Shown: positions 1-10,301, counted from the first letter of the stretch. The stretch is DNA of 64,000 nt from Pseudomonas fuscovaginae SE-1 (GCF_000364705.1 NZ_AQOH01000201.1:21076-85075), one strand, 5' to 3'. Notes: generated from the letters alone by a model not told the origin. Translations and numbers: made by a program.

Positions 1-2
1 CG

Positions 3-884
3 AAAAGCGGCGTGGAAGTGATCTGGAACCACATCACCCGTTATCGCGGCGGCAGCGTGACCCGCCTGGTGACCCAGGCCACGCCGCAGGCCAACGGTTC
101 GTTCAGCCTGGTGTATTTCCAGGACCAGTTCGTCTTCCGCGACAAGATGAAGGACTACGATCCGGCCAACCCGGGCAACATCCTGTTCTACTTCAAGCAG
201 AAGGTGACCGCGCCGGCGCGTCTGGCCGGTGGCGTGCTGCTGGTCCACGAAACCCTCGACCAGGTCAAGGAACCGCGTTCGGCGTGGGTCTACAACGCCG
301 GCCAGCGTCGCGTGCGGCGTGCCCCGCAGGTTTCCTATGATGGCCCGGGTACGGCGGCCGACGGCCTGCGCACTTCCGACAACCTCGACATGTACAACGG
401 CGCGCCGGATCGCTACGACTGGAAGCTCGAAGGCAAGAAGGAGATGTACATCGCCTCCGACAGCTACCGGCTCGACGATCCGAAGCTCAAGTACGCCGAC
501 ATCATCAAGGCCGGCCACATCAACCAGGACCTGGCCCGCTACGAGCTGCGCCGGGTCTGGCATGTGGTCGCGACCCTGAAGGAAGGCCAGCGCCACATCT
601 ACGCCAAGCGTGATTTCTACATCGACGAGGACACTTGGCAGGCGGCGGTGATCGACCACTACGACGGTCGTGGTCAGTTGTGGCGCGTGGCCGAGGCCCA
701 TGCCGAGAACTACTACGACAAGCAGGTGCCGTGGTACGCCCTGGAAACCCTCTACGACCTGCAGTCCGGCCGTTACCTGGCGCTGGGCATGAAGAACGAA
801 GAGAAGCAGGCGTATGACTTCGGTTTCACCGCCAGCACCAGCGATTTCACCCCGGCAGCGCTGCGCCAGGACGGCGTTCGCTGA
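3..884 (+). CDS. DUF1329 family protein, 5' truncated by window edge
   Basis: The reading frame is open from the first bases of the window, so only the C-terminal 293 residues are present and the true start lies upstream. The sequence has the tryptophan/tyrosine-rich pattern of DUF1329 proteins, which share an outer-membrane lipoprotein-sorting (LolA/LolB-like) fold. Examples are the WNHITRYRGG and RKVWHV-like stretches and the run around YAKRDFYIDEDTWQ. The family is usually encoded with a DUF1302 protein and sits in the periplasm or outer membrane; no reaction is established. A strong terminator follows the stop, so it ends its operon. The next gene is a LAL regulator, a plausible regulator of this unit (inference). 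Confidence 0.8.
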   Translation, partial: KSGVEVIWNHITRYRGGSVTRLVTQATPQANGSFSLVYFQDQFVFRDKMKDYDPANPGNILFYFKQKVTAPARLAGGVLLVHETLDQVKEPRSAWVYNAGQRRVRRAPQVSYDGPGTAADGLRTSDNLDMYNGAPDRYDWKLEGKKEMYIASDSYRLDDPKLKYADIIKAGHINQDLARYELRRVWHVVATLKEGQRHIYAKRDFYIDEDTWQAAVIDHYDGRGQLWRVAEAHAENYYDKQVPWYALETLYDLQSGRYLALGMKNEEKQAYDFGFTASTSDFTPAALRQDGVR

Positions 885-921
885 GGTTGGTCGTAGGACA
901 GAGGCGCATCCTCTGTCAGAA

Positions 922-949
922 CGCCCCGACAGGTTCGGGGCGTTTTTTT
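922..949 (+). terminator. Intrinsic terminator after DUF1329 gene
   Basis: The arms CGCCCCGA and TCGGGGCG form a perfect 8-bp stem with a 5-base loop, followed by seven T. It lies 37 bases after the DUF1329 stop. Confidence 0.9.
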
Positions 950-1090
950 GCCGGTGAAAACTGTGGCTAGATATTTCAATATGAAGGCATTTCGACACAT
1001 TTGCGCTAAAAAAGCCTTCAGTACGCGGACAGTTCCCGCTAGTCTGCGTTGATGTGCCTTGCCGATAACAGCCTTAGACAAGAGCCGGCC

Positions 1091-3823
1091 ATGACTGATC
1101 TGTTCCGTATGCAGGGCCCCGTGGGCCCGGCCATACCAGCACTGGAAGGACGCTTCTACCGACCGCCGTTGCCTGAGGGGCATGTGCTGCGACCTCGTCT
1201 GTGCGAACGTCTGGGAGAGGGTCTGCACGGTCGCCTCCTGCTGATCAGCGCCCCGGCCGGTTTTGGCAAGAGTTCACTGGCGGTGGAGTTCTGCCAGAGC
1301 CTGCCGTGGCACTGGCAAAGCCTGTGGCTGGGGCTCAGCCCGCGCGACAGCGATCCGGGGCGTTTCCTGGAGCGTCTGCTCGATGGCCTGCAACAGTATT
1401 TCCCCGACCTGGGCGGGCGGGCGCTGGGCCTGTTGAAGATGCGCCAGCGTCACCAGCCGTTCGCCTTCGAGGAGTGGCTGGACGGGCTGCTCGATGAGTT
1501 GGCGCTGCAGTTGTCGAGCAACACGCCCTTGCTGCTGGTGCTCGATGATTATCACCTGGCCCAGGGGCCGGTGCTCGACCGTTGCCTGCAATTCTTCCTC
1601 AACCACCTGCCGCCGGGGCTGCTGGTGCTGGTCACCAGCCGCCAGCGACCGGAATGGCACCTGGCGCGCCTGCGCCTGTCGCGACAATTGCTGGAATTGA
1701 ACGAACAGGACCTGCGGCTGACGCTCGGCGAGTCCATGGCGCTGTTCGACCGGCACCGCAACTCGTTGAGCGGCGAGGCTCTGCAGACCCTGATCGAACG
1801 CAGCGAAGGCTGGGTCGCCGGATTGCGCTTCTGGCTGCTGGCGGCACAGTCCGACGACGAGGAACTGTCCCAGGTCCTGCATGGCGGGGAGGGGCTGATC
1901 CGCGACTATCTGCTGGAGGAGGTGATCGACTTCCTGCCGGCGCACGTCCAGGCCTTTCTCTACGATACTGCGCCGCAGGAGCGCTTTTGCCGAGAGCTGT
2001 GCGATGCGATCCGCGAGTCCCATGACAGCGGGCAGATTCTCGATTACCTGCAGTCGCACCAGGTGTTCCTCGTGCCGTTGGACGAGCACGGCCACTGGTT
2101 TCGCTACCACCACCTGTTCTCCGATCTGCTGCGCAGCCGGCCCGCCCCCAACACCCTGGTTCCACCCGCTACCCAGCACCTGCGCGCCTGTCGCTGGTTC
2201 AGCGCCCAGGGTCTGCTCGATGAGGCGGTGGAGCAGGCGTTGCGCGCCGGGCATCTGGATGTGGCGGCCAATCTGGTGCAGAACCTCTCCGAGGAGCAAC
2301 TGCTGGCCGAGCAGAACATCGGCATGCTGCTGCGCTGGAAAATGGACCTGCCCGACAGCCTGCTGATCAGTTCGCCCAGGCTGATCGTGTTGTACGCCTG
2401 GGCATTGGGGTTGGCCTGCCAACTGGATGCGGCGCAGGAACTGGCCAGCCACCTGAGTCACTTCCTGCCGGCGCCTTCGGCCACCGCGCAGAAGTCCATG
2501 CTGGCCCAGTGGCTGGCCCTGAGTGGCATCATCGCCCGTGGTCGCGGTGATCGCGAGCGGACCCTGGCCTATTGCGGCGAGGCCTTGCTCAGCCTGCCGC
2601 ACAAGCGCTACGGGCAGCGCCTGTTGTGTCTGTCGACGCTGTCCAACCTGGCGATTGCCGAGGGCGACCTGTGGCGGGCCCGGAGCCTGAACCGGGAGTC
2701 GCTGGAGTTGGCACAGCGGGTCGGCAACCCCCTGTTCGAGGCGCTGGCCCATTACGACCGGGCGCGGGTGCTGCAGGCGCGCGGCGAGGTGTCGCGAGCG
2801 CTGGATGAGGTGCGGCAGGGCTTGCGGCGCCTGCAGGGCCTGTCCGCGCAACGTGTATACGCGGCACGGGCGCGGCTGACGATGTATGAGGGCTACCTGC
2901 TGAACCTGCGCCTGCAAACGCAGGCCTCGCGCCAGCGCCTGCTGGCCGGATTGCAGGAGGCGCGGGCCTGTCGTGATGTCAGCGTGCTGATCGGCTACTG
3001 CGTGATCGCCTGCCAGGAAGGCCAGGGCGGCGACTTTGCCAAGGCCTTTGCCGAGCTGGCCGAAGCCGAGCGGCTGATGCATATCTGGGACGTGCCGCCG
3101 ATCTATTACCTGGCGATGATCACCCTGGTCAAATGCGAGCTGTGGCTGGCACAAGGGCGTGTCGATCTGGCCGAGGCCTGGCTCGGCCGCCTCGGGCAGA
3201 CCTACACCGGTGAGCAGCCGGCCGCCGCACCCGAGTTTCATCCCCAGTTGCCGGCGCACATCGAATTGCAGCAGGCACAACTCGATGCCCGCCAGGGCCG
3301 GCCCGAGGCCGCCCGACAGCGGCTGGGCAAGCTGGTGGCGCAGGGGCAGGCCAGTGGTGGCCAGTTGCTTTGCATCCTGGCCTGGAACCAACAGGTGGTG
3401 CTGGCCCTCGCCGAGTCGCAGGATGCCCAGGCCCGGTCGCTGTTCGCCCGAGCCGTGGCGGCGGGGACCGGTGGGGCCTTGCTGCCGTTCCAGGCCTTGA
3501 GCGCCAGCCATCCTGAGTGGATGCGCGAGCAGTTGCTGGCAGGGCCGGATACGCCCCTGCGCCAGAGTCTGCTGGGGCTGTTGCCGGTCCAGGTGGCACG
3601 CGAACCTACCCATTCGAGCGAACAATTGAGTGCCCGCGAGTTGGCGGTTCTGCAATTGATTGCCCAGGGCTGCTCGAACCAGGAAATCAGCGATCAATTG
3701 TTCATCTCGCTGCATACCGTGAAAACCCATGCCAGCCATATCAACAGCAAGCTGGGTGTGGAACGGCGAACCCAGGCCGTGGCGCGGGCCCAGGAGCTGG
3801 GGCTGCTGGGCGAGCCGCGCTGA
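1091..3823 (+). CDS. MalT-like LuxR-family (LAL) ATP-binding transcriptional regulator
   Basis: A 910-residue LAL-type regulator. The N-terminal NTPase has a Walker A at residues 54-62 (APAGFGKSS) and a Walker B-like LLLVLDDYH. The middle is a long helical, TPR-like region, as in MalT. The C-terminus, about 846-905, is a LuxR helix-turn-helix (LSARELAVLQLIAQGCSNQEI, then HTVKTHASHINSKLGV). MalT relatives bind an inducer with ATP, oligomerise and activate promoters. An in-frame ATG exists 42 bases upstream, but ATG 1091 begins the conserved region and follows a purine-rich stretch. The target is unknown; the DUF1329 unit just upstream is the natural candidate. Confidence 0.88.
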   Translation: MTDLFRMQGPVGPAIPALEGRFYRPPLPEGHVLRPRLCERLGEGLHGRLLLISAPAGFGKSSLAVEFCQSLPWHWQSLWLGLSPRDSDPGRFLERLLDGLQQYFPDLGGRALGLLKMRQRHQPFAFEEWLDGLLDELALQLSSNTPLLLVLDDYHLAQGPVLDRCLQFFLNHLPPGLLVLVTSRQRPEWHLARLRLSRQLLELNEQDLRLTLGESMALFDRHRNSLSGEALQTLIERSEGWVAGLRFWLLAAQSDDEELSQVLHGGEGLIRDYLLEEVIDFLPAHVQAFLYDTAPQERFCRELCDAIRESHDSGQILDYLQSHQVFLVPLDEHGHWFRYHHLFSDLLRSRPAPNTLVPPATQHLRACRWFSAQGLLDEAVEQALRAGHLDVAANLVQNLSEEQLLAEQNIGMLLRWKMDLPDSLLISSPRLIVLYAWALGLACQLDAAQELASHLSHFLPAPSATAQKSMLAQWLALSGIIARGRGDRERTLAYCGEALLSLPHKRYGQRLLCLSTLSNLAIAEGDLWRARSLNRESLELAQRVGNPLFEALAHYDRARVLQARGEVSRALDEVRQGLRRLQGLSAQRVYAARARLTMYEGYLLNLRLQTQASRQRLLAGLQEARACRDVSVLIGYCVIACQEGQGGDFAKAFAELAEAERLMHIWDVPPIYYLAMITLVKCELWLAQGRVDLAEAWLGRLGQTYTGEQPAAAPEFHPQLPAHIELQQAQLDARQGRPEAARQRLGKLVAQGQASGGQLLCILAWNQQVVLALAESQDAQARSLFARAVAAGTGGALLPFQALSASHPEWMREQLLAGPDTPLRQSLLGLLPVQVAREPTHSSEQLSARELAVLQLIAQGCSNQEISDQLFISLHTVKTHASHINSKLGVERRTQAVARAQELGLLGEPR

Positions 3824-4111
3824 AATTTCCCGCCACTTGCCAGCGGGAGGCGATCGGCCTGCTGGCGAGAGTGGTTTCACTTTCGACTTCTTCCCCCCCG
3901 ATGCACCGCCAGCGCCCACAGGCCGGCTCCTGCATTTCTCGGCGTAATCCCCATCCTGGGGGTGGCTATACGCTTTGTCTGCGCTATAACCAATAGGCGT
4001 GTGATTTCCTTTGCGGCGCCTGACGCGCCGCACCTTCTGTGAGGCCCAAGGGGCGGGAAACCTCCGGCGCCCTTCGATCATGAGTTACCAAGGAATGTCT
4101 GGGAGCAAGGA

Positions 4112-5806
4112 ATGCGTGAAACCTCCTTCAATCCCGCTCCGGTTGTGCTGATAGTCGATGACCAGACAACCGATGCGCTTATTCTCAGTGAGTCGGTGCG
4201 GGACCTGGCGCAGGTGTATGTCGCCAGCAGTGGTGAGGAAGCCTTGCGGGTGGCCCGCCAGTTTCGCCCGGATGTGGTGTTGCTCGACATAGAGATGCCG
4301 GACATGAGCGGCTTCGAAGTCTGTCGGGCGCTGAAGGCCGATCCCAAGCTGTCCGATGCCGCGGTGATTTTCGTCACTTCCCATGCCCAGGTCGACTATG
4401 AGCTGCAGGCCCTGGGCTACGGGGGCATCGATTTCATCCAGAAACCTCTCAACCTGCCGGTGGCCAGGGCCCACATCAACGCCCATCTCACCCTGCGCAA
4501 CGAGGCCAAGCGCCTGGCCAATCATGATGTCCTGACCGGTCTGCCCAACCGCATGCTGCTGCAGGACCGGGCCGAGCAGGCGCTGAAAATGGCCCGGCGC
4601 AATCATGGGCGGCTGGCGATGCTGCTGCTGGACCTGGACAACTTCAAGGCCATCAACGACTCCATGGGGCATTCGGTCGGTGACCAGATGCTCAAGTACG
4701 TCGCCACCCGGTTGTCGCTGATCCTCGGCAGCATGGACACTCTCAGCCGGCAGGGTGGGGATGAGTTCATCATCCTGCTGTCGGAGGTCGACAGTTTCGA
4801 GGCGGTGGGGGATTTTGCCGAGCAGGTGCTGACCACCATCTCCAACCCCTTTTCGCTGCAAGGCAACCGCTACGATCTGAGTGTCAGTATCGGCATCGGA
4901 GTGTTCCCGGAGGACAGCGAAGACCTCGAGTCGCTCTACCGTCATGCCGACTCCGCGATGTACCAGGCCAAGCAGGCCGGACGTAATCGCTACCAGTTCT
5001 TCTCGCCGGCCATCGAGAGCGGCATGCGCGCCCGGCATTTGCTGGAGCGGCACATGCGCGCGGCCATCGACGACGGGGTGTTCGAGGTCTTCTACCAGGC
5101 CAAGGTCGATGTCCGTGAACATCGAGTGGTGGGCATGGAGGCGCTGATCCGCTGGCGCGATGGCGGCGGCAATCTGGTTTCGCCCTCGGATTTCATCCCG
5201 CTGGCCGAGGAAACCGGGCTGATCATTCCGATTGGCAAATACGTGATGCTCCAGGCGTGCAAGGACACGCGCAAATTGCACGAGCAGGGGGTTGCGGTCT
5301 GCGTCAGCGTCAACATCAGTGCCGTGCAGTTCCGCGAGTCGTCGTTCCTGGGGATGGTCAAGGACATCCTGCTCGATTCCGGCCTCGCCCCGCAGTGGCT
5401 GGAGCTGGAAATCACCGAAGGGGTGCTGGCCCGGGACACCGACAATGCCCGCGAAACCCTGATGGCGCTCAAGGCACTGGGCGTGCACGTGGCCATCGAT
5501 GATTTCGGCACGGGCTATTCGAGTCTGGCCTACCTCAAGCGCTTTCCTATCGATGTACTGAAGATCGACCAGAGCTTCGTGCGCGACATGCTCACCGACA
5601 AGAGCGACCTGGCGATTGTCGAGGCGATCATCAAGCTGGGCCAGGCGCTGGGCCTCGAACTGGTGGCCGAAGGCGTGGAAACCTGGCAGCAGGCCGAGTT
5701 GTTGTTGGAACTGGGCTGCCGGGTAATGCAGGGATATCTGTATTGCCGGCCGGTGCCGTTCGCCCAGATACGCACGCTGCTGGCTTCCTGGTCAACGACG
5801 ACATGA
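4112..5806 (+). CDS. Response regulator with GGDEF and EAL domains (c-di-GMP turnover)
   Basis: A 564-residue cytoplasmic protein. The receiver domain, residues about 10-125, has the phospho-acceptor Asp59 (VVLLDIEMPD) and the conserved VDDQ acidic pocket. A GGDEF domain follows with an intact GGDEF at 215-219, then an EAL domain with EAL at 343-345 (MEALIRW) and the later motifs DDFGTGYSS and LKIDQSFV. Both active sites look complete, so it could make or degrade cyclic di-GMP; the sequence alone cannot say which activity dominates. ATG 4112 follows GGGAGCAAGGA. It lies 56 bases before a hybrid kinase with an Hpt domain on the same strand, which suggests a phosphorelay partner. Confidence 0.92.
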   Translation: MRETSFNPAPVVLIVDDQTTDALILSESVRDLAQVYVASSGEEALRVARQFRPDVVLLDIEMPDMSGFEVCRALKADPKLSDAAVIFVTSHAQVDYELQALGYGGIDFIQKPLNLPVARAHINAHLTLRNEAKRLANHDVLTGLPNRMLLQDRAEQALKMARRNHGRLAMLLLDLDNFKAINDSMGHSVGDQMLKYVATRLSLILGSMDTLSRQGGDEFIILLSEVDSFEAVGDFAEQVLTTISNPFSLQGNRYDLSVSIGIGVFPEDSEDLESLYRHADSAMYQAKQAGRNRYQFFSPAIESGMRARHLLERHMRAAIDDGVFEVFYQAKVDVREHRVVGMEALIRWRDGGGNLVSPSDFIPLAEETGLIIPIGKYVMLQACKDTRKLHEQGVAVCVSVNISAVQFRESSFLGMVKDILLDSGLAPQWLELEITEGVLARDTDNARETLMALKALGVHVAIDDFGTGYSSLAYLKRFPIDVLKIDQSFVRDMLTDKSDLAIVEAIIKLGQALGLELVAEGVETWQQAELLLELGCRVMQGYLYCRPVPFAQIRTLLASWSTTT

Positions 5807-5862
5807 GTCACTGATCGGCACGCACTGCCCCGCCCAACCGCCATTGCCCGAGGGAGCCTGAG

Positions 5863-8800
5863 TTGAACCGATTCCATCTGTATGCGCTGAATGGGCGCGC
5901 CGTCGCGCTCCTGGTCATCGGCCTGGTCGCGACTTTCGTCGGCTGCCAGGTTCTGCAGAACCTCAACGAGCAGCGCGCCCGGGACGCCCTTGCCAGTGCT
6001 GCCGACGGTGCGGTGGAGGCGGTGGTCGGTCGACTGCAGCAGTATCAGTACGGCTTGCGCGGAACCCGTGGCGCCATTGTCGCCAGTGGCGAGGAGAACC
6101 TGACGCGCGAGACGTTTCATCGCTACAGCCTGACCCGTGATGTACCGAGCGAGTTTCCCGGAGCCCGCGGGTTCGGTTTCATCCGGCGGGTTCCGGCGCA
6201 GGACCTGGAGTCATTCCTGCAGCGTGCCCGCGACGACAGCTCGCCCAATTTCAGCATTCGCCAGTTCGCTCCCCATGAGGGGGATCTGTATGTCATCCAG
6301 TACCTGGAGCCCAACCGCGATCAGGCGGTGGCCCTTGGTCTGGATATCGCCTCGCAACCTGACCGGGCGCAAGCGGCGCGGCTGGCCGCGCGTACCGGCG
6401 AGGTGCGGCTCACTTCGCCGATCACGCTGGTGCAGGCGGTGGGCAAGCCGAAGCAGTCCTTCCTGATCCTGCTGCCGATCTACAGGAACGGCATCGTGCC
6501 GAAGACCGAGGCGGAGCGGGAGGCGGAAGTCATGGGCTGGAGCTATGCACCGCTGATGATCGAAAGTGTCCTGAATGGCCTGGTGCCGCAAAGCGAAGCG
6601 GTCAACCTGCGCCTGCGCGATATCACCGGCCCGGGGCCGGCGGTGGAGTTCTACCAGACGGCCCGTGGCGCGGACGCGGAGGCGACAGGGCTGCTGAGCC
6701 AGACTCTGGAACGGGAGATCTATGGTCGCCGCTGGCAGATCGAGCTGCAGGCCCTGCCGTTGTTCATCGAGCGTCTGCATCAGGTTTCGCCGCTGGTGGT
6801 TTTCCTGCTCGGTACTCTGGCCAGCGTGCTGGTGGCGGCATTGGCCGCGATTGCCGGGGTCAGTGCCCAGCGGCGTCTGCAGGTGCTGGCCGAGCAGGGG
6901 CGCCTGGCGCTGATCGTCGAAAGTTCGGCGGATGCGATCATCGGCACGACCCTGGACGGTGTCGTGACCAACTGGAACCGCGGCGCGCGCAAGCTGCTGG
7001 GCTACACCGCCCAGGAAGCGGTCGGCCAGTCGTTGCTGAAGCTGATCGTACCACCTGGGCAGGCGGCGGAAGAGGCCGAGATCCTCAGGCGCATCGCCCT
7101 CGGCGAGACGATCGTCAACCTGGACACCGTGCGTCACACCAAGGACGGTCGCAGCATCAATGTCTCGGCGAATGTCTCGCCGATCTGCGATGACAGCGGC
7201 ACGGTGATCGGCTCCTCGAAGATTCTGCGCGACATCACCGCGCACAAGGTCGCCGAGGCACGGATTCTTGAGCTCAATGCCAATCTCGAAGAGCAGGTGG
7301 TCGAGCGGACGGCGGAGTTGCGGCGTATCAACCTGCTGTTCAGCAGCGTGCTGCGTTCGGCGTCCAAGGTGTCGATCATCGCCACCGACCTGGATGGCGT
7401 CATCAGCCTCTTCAACGAAGGCGCCGAGCAGATGCTCGGTTATCGCGCCGCGGAATTGGTGGGCAAGGCCACGCCGGCGATCCTGCATCTCGAGCAGGAA
7501 ATCATCGAACGCAGCGTCGAGTTGAGCAGGGAGTATGGGCAAACCATCGAAGGTTTCCGCGTGTTTGCCCACAAGCCGGAGTTCGAGCACTCGGAAATCC
7601 GCGAATGGACCTACGTGCACAAGAACGGCACCCATGTCCCGGTGAGCCTGGTGGTGACCTCGTTGCGCGATGAGTCTGGCACACCGACCGGTTTCCTGGG
7701 CATCGCGATCGACATCACCGAGCGCCGGGCGGCCGAGCATCAGTTGGACCTCAGTCTGCAGGCGACGCGGCTGATCCGCGATCAGTTGCTGATGGCCGCC
7801 GATGTGGCCGAACTGGGCATCTGGACGTGGAATCTGGCGGACGACACGCTGCAATGGAACGAGCGGATGTTCGAGTTCTACAGCCAGCCATTGAGCCTGA
7901 GGGACAATGGCCTGACCTATGCGCACTGGTATGAGCGCGTGCATCCCGATGACATCGAGGCGGTGGCCGCGCAACTGGCCGTGGCGGTGGCTGGCGAGGG
8001 CGTTTACGACCCGGTCTTCCGGGTGCTGGCGCCGGATGGCCGGATCCGCATCCTCCAGGCCGGTGCGCAAGTCGAGCGTGATGCCCAGGGCAGGGCGCTG
8101 CGCGTGACCGGGATCAACCGTGATATCACCACTCAGAGCGAACTCGAGGCGCATCTGCTGCAGGCCCGGGACCGCGCCGACAGCGCCAGTGCGGCCAAGT
8201 CGTTCTTCCTGGCGAACATGAGTCATGAAATCCGCACGCCGATGAACGCGGTGCTGGGGATGCTGCAACTGGTGCAGCACACCGAACTCAATGCCCGTCA
8301 GCGCGACTATGTGGTCAAGGCCCAGACGGCGGCCAAGTCGTTGCTCGGGCTGCTGAACGATATTCTCGACTACTCCAAGATCGAGGCCGGCAAGTTGCGC
8401 CTGGACCTGCACCCCTTCGAACTCGAAGCGCTGATGCGCGACCTGGCCGTGGTGCTGGCGGGCAACCAGGGGAGCAAGGAAGTCGAGGTGATGTTCGACC
8501 TCGATTCCGAACTGCCGGCCAGCCTGGTCGGCGACAGCATGCGTCTGCAGCAGGTGCTGATCAACCTGGCGGGCAATGCCCTGAAGTTCACCCAGCATGG
8601 CCAGGTGGTGGTCAGCGTGCGCCAGTTGCAGCGCCTGGAAGGTCAGGTAGCGCTGCGGATCGAGGTGTGCGACACCGGCATCGGCATCAACGCCGAGCAG
8701 TTGCAACGGATCTTCGAGGTCTTTACCCAGGCGGAGGCGTCGACCACCCGCCGGTTTGGTGGTACGGGGCTGGGGTTGGTGATCTGCAAGCGGCTGGTCG

Positions 8801-10182
8801 GCCTGATGGGGGGCGAGTTGCTGGTCGAGAGCGAAGAGGGCAGGGGGAGCCGGTTCTGGTTCGACATCACCCTCGACGTGGCCCGTACCGAGCCGTTGCG
8901 GTTGTCCTGCCCCGGCGTGGATTCGCGGATGCGTCTGCTGGTGGCCGACGACAACTCCATGGCCTGTGAGCTGCTGCTGCGTACCGTGCGCTCCCTGGGC
9001 TGGACGGCGGATACGGTGGATGGTGGCACGCGGGCAGTGGAGAGCGTACGCAATGCGCAGATGCGTGGCGAACCCTACGACGTGGTGCTGATGGACTGGC
9101 GCATGCCGGACATGGACGGCCTCAGTGCCGCCCGCCTGATCAGCCTGCAGGAGCAGAGCGTGCCGCCGCCGATGGTGATCATGATCACCGCCTATGGTCG
9201 TGAGGTGCTGGCGGATGTGCACCACGAGGGCGATGCACCTTTCGTCGGCTTCCTCACCAAGCCGGTGACACCCCTGCAACTGGCTGATGCGGTGCAGCGG
9301 GCGTTCAGCAGCGAGGTGGTTCCGCAGGCGCGGCAGGAGCCGGTGCGTCAGCGACGTCTGACCGGCATGCGTCTGCTGGTGGTGGAGGACAATGCGCTCA
9401 ACCGCCAGGTCGCCGACGAACTGCTCAAGGGCGAGGGCGCGCAGGTGGTCCTGGCCGAGGGCGGGTTGGAGGGGGTCAGCCAGGTTTTCTCCAGTTCGAT
9501 ACCTTTCGATGCGGTGCTGATGGACATCCAGATGCCGGATATCGACGGCATGGAGGCGACCCGGCGCATTCGCCGGCAACCCGGCTTTGCCGCGCTGCCG
9601 ATCCTGGCCATGACCGCCAACGCCTCCAGCAGCGATCGCGAAGCCTGCCTGGCGGCGGGGATGAACGACCATGTCAGCAAACCCATCGACCTGGAGGAAC
9701 TGGTACTGACCCTGCGGGTGCAGACCGGGCGCGAAACGGTGCAGCCGAAAGTGCTCGAAGCCGCAGCGGCGGCGGATACGGTGCTGGAGGCGCGTCAGTC
9801 GATCATGGCCCGTTTCGGCGGCAATATCGAACTGATCTGCACCGTCCTCTACGGTTTCGGCGCGGAACTGGAGAAGCAGTTGTCGCTGTTGCCCGCCCAT
9901 CTGCAGGAGCGCGACGGACCGGCCCTGGCCGCCGTGCTGCATGCGATCAAGGGCAGCTCCGGCACCATGGGGGCGCAGGCGCTGTCGCAGCGTGCCGGTG
10001 CGCTTGAGCGCGAGTTGCTGTATGGCGATGCCGCCGCGATTGCCCGGGTGCTCGACGATCCGCACTGGCTGCCTGAACTCCGGCAACTGCTGGTACGCAG
10101 CGTCGAGCAGTTGCAGGCGACGTTCGGTAATGGCTACCGCGGCGAATCGGCCCGCGACATGGCGGCCGGGCCGCGTTCTTGA
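5863..10182 (+). CDS. CHASE-PAS hybrid sensor histidine kinase with two receivers and Hpt
   Basis: A 1439-residue membrane hybrid kinase. Order: a transmembrane helix near 12-32; a periplasmic CHASE domain (about 40-300, with PGARGFGFIRR); a second transmembrane helix at 308-333; three PAS domains (about 346-465, 487-620, 642-765); HisKA with His788 in SHEIRTPMN; a HATPase with DTGIGI and GTGLGL motifs; receiver 1 with Asp1078; receiver 2 with Asp1221; and a C-terminal Hpt with His1360 in HAIKGSSG. The start is TTG 5863, 6 bases after AGGGAG. The full phosphorelay is internal, so the Hpt could pass phosphate to an outside receiver such as the c-di-GMP protein just upstream. The ligand is not predictable. 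Confidence 0.9.
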   Translation: MNRFHLYALNGRAVALLVIGLVATFVGCQVLQNLNEQRARDALASAADGAVEAVVGRLQQYQYGLRGTRGAIVASGEENLTRETFHRYSLTRDVPSEFPGARGFGFIRRVPAQDLESFLQRARDDSSPNFSIRQFAPHEGDLYVIQYLEPNRDQAVALGLDIASQPDRAQAARLAARTGEVRLTSPITLVQAVGKPKQSFLILLPIYRNGIVPKTEAEREAEVMGWSYAPLMIESVLNGLVPQSEAVNLRLRDITGPGPAVEFYQTARGADAEATGLLSQTLEREIYGRRWQIELQALPLFIERLHQVSPLVVFLLGTLASVLVAALAAIAGVSAQRRLQVLAEQGRLALIVESSADAIIGTTLDGVVTNWNRGARKLLGYTAQEAVGQSLLKLIVPPGQAAEEAEILRRIALGETIVNLDTVRHTKDGRSINVSANVSPICDDSGTVIGSSKILRDITAHKVAEARILELNANLEEQVVERTAELRRINLLFSSVLRSASKVSIIATDLDGVISLFNEGAEQMLGYRAAELVGKATPAILHLEQEIIERSVELSREYGQTIEGFRVFAHKPEFEHSEIREWTYVHKNGTHVPVSLVVTSLRDESGTPTGFLGIAIDITERRAAEHQLDLSLQATRLIRDQLLMAADVAELGIWTWNLADDTLQWNERMFEFYSQPLSLRDNGLTYAHWYERVHPDDIEAVAAQLAVAVAGEGVYDPVFRVLAPDGRIRILQAGAQVERDAQGRALRVTGINRDITTQSELEAHLLQARDRADSASAAKSFFLANMSHEIRTPMNAVLGMLQLVQHTELNARQRDYVVKAQTAAKSLLGLLNDILDYSKIEAGKLRLDLHPFELEALMRDLAVVLAGNQGSKEVEVMFDLDSELPASLVGDSMRLQQVLINLAGNALKFTQHGQVVVSVRQLQRLEGQVALRIEVCDTGIGINAEQLQRIFEVFTQAEASTTRRFGGTGLGLVICKRLVGLMGGELLVESEEGRGSRFWFDITLDVARTEPLRLSCPGVDSRMRLLVADDNSMACELLLRTVRSLGWTADTVDGGTRAVESVRNAQMRGEPYDVVLMDWRMPDMDGLSAARLISLQEQSVPPPMVIMITAYGREVLADVHHEGDAPFVGFLTKPVTPLQLADAVQRAFSSEVVPQARQEPVRQRRLTGMRLLVVEDNALNRQVADELLKGEGAQVVLAEGGLEGVSQVFSSSIPFDAVLMDIQMPDIDGMEATRRIRRQPGFAALPILAMTANASSSDREACLAAGMNDHVSKPIDLEELVLTLRVQTGRETVQPKVLEAAAAADTVLEARQSIMARFGGNIELICTVLYGFGAELEKQLSLLPAHLQERDGPALAAVLHAIKGSSGTMGAQALSQRAGALERELLYGDAAAIARVLDDPHWLPELRQLLVRSVEQLQATFGNGYRGESARDMAAGPRS

Positions 10183-10222
10183 AGGAGGCAGGAGCGACTC
10201 CTTATACTTTTCGCAACAGGGT

Positions 10223-10268
10223 CCCTGGCGGTTCCCGTGCCTTGGCACCTGAATCGCCAGGGGCTTTT
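10223..10268 (+). terminator. Likely terminator after hybrid kinase gene
   Basis: CCCTGGCG and CGCCAGGG form an 8-bp outer stem around an inner imperfect hairpin, followed by CTTTT. It lies between the kinase stop and the hydrolase start. Confidence 0.65.
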
Positions 10269-10301
10269 CATTGTCTGTCGAACCTGTTGCAGGAGCAGCC
10301 C

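Noticed and set aside
1274..4081. 935-residue open frame on the minus strand
   Set aside because: It is the antisense shadow of the LAL regulator: composition is skewed to Gln, Arg and Leu, there is no recognisable domain, and the plus strand has clear motifs.
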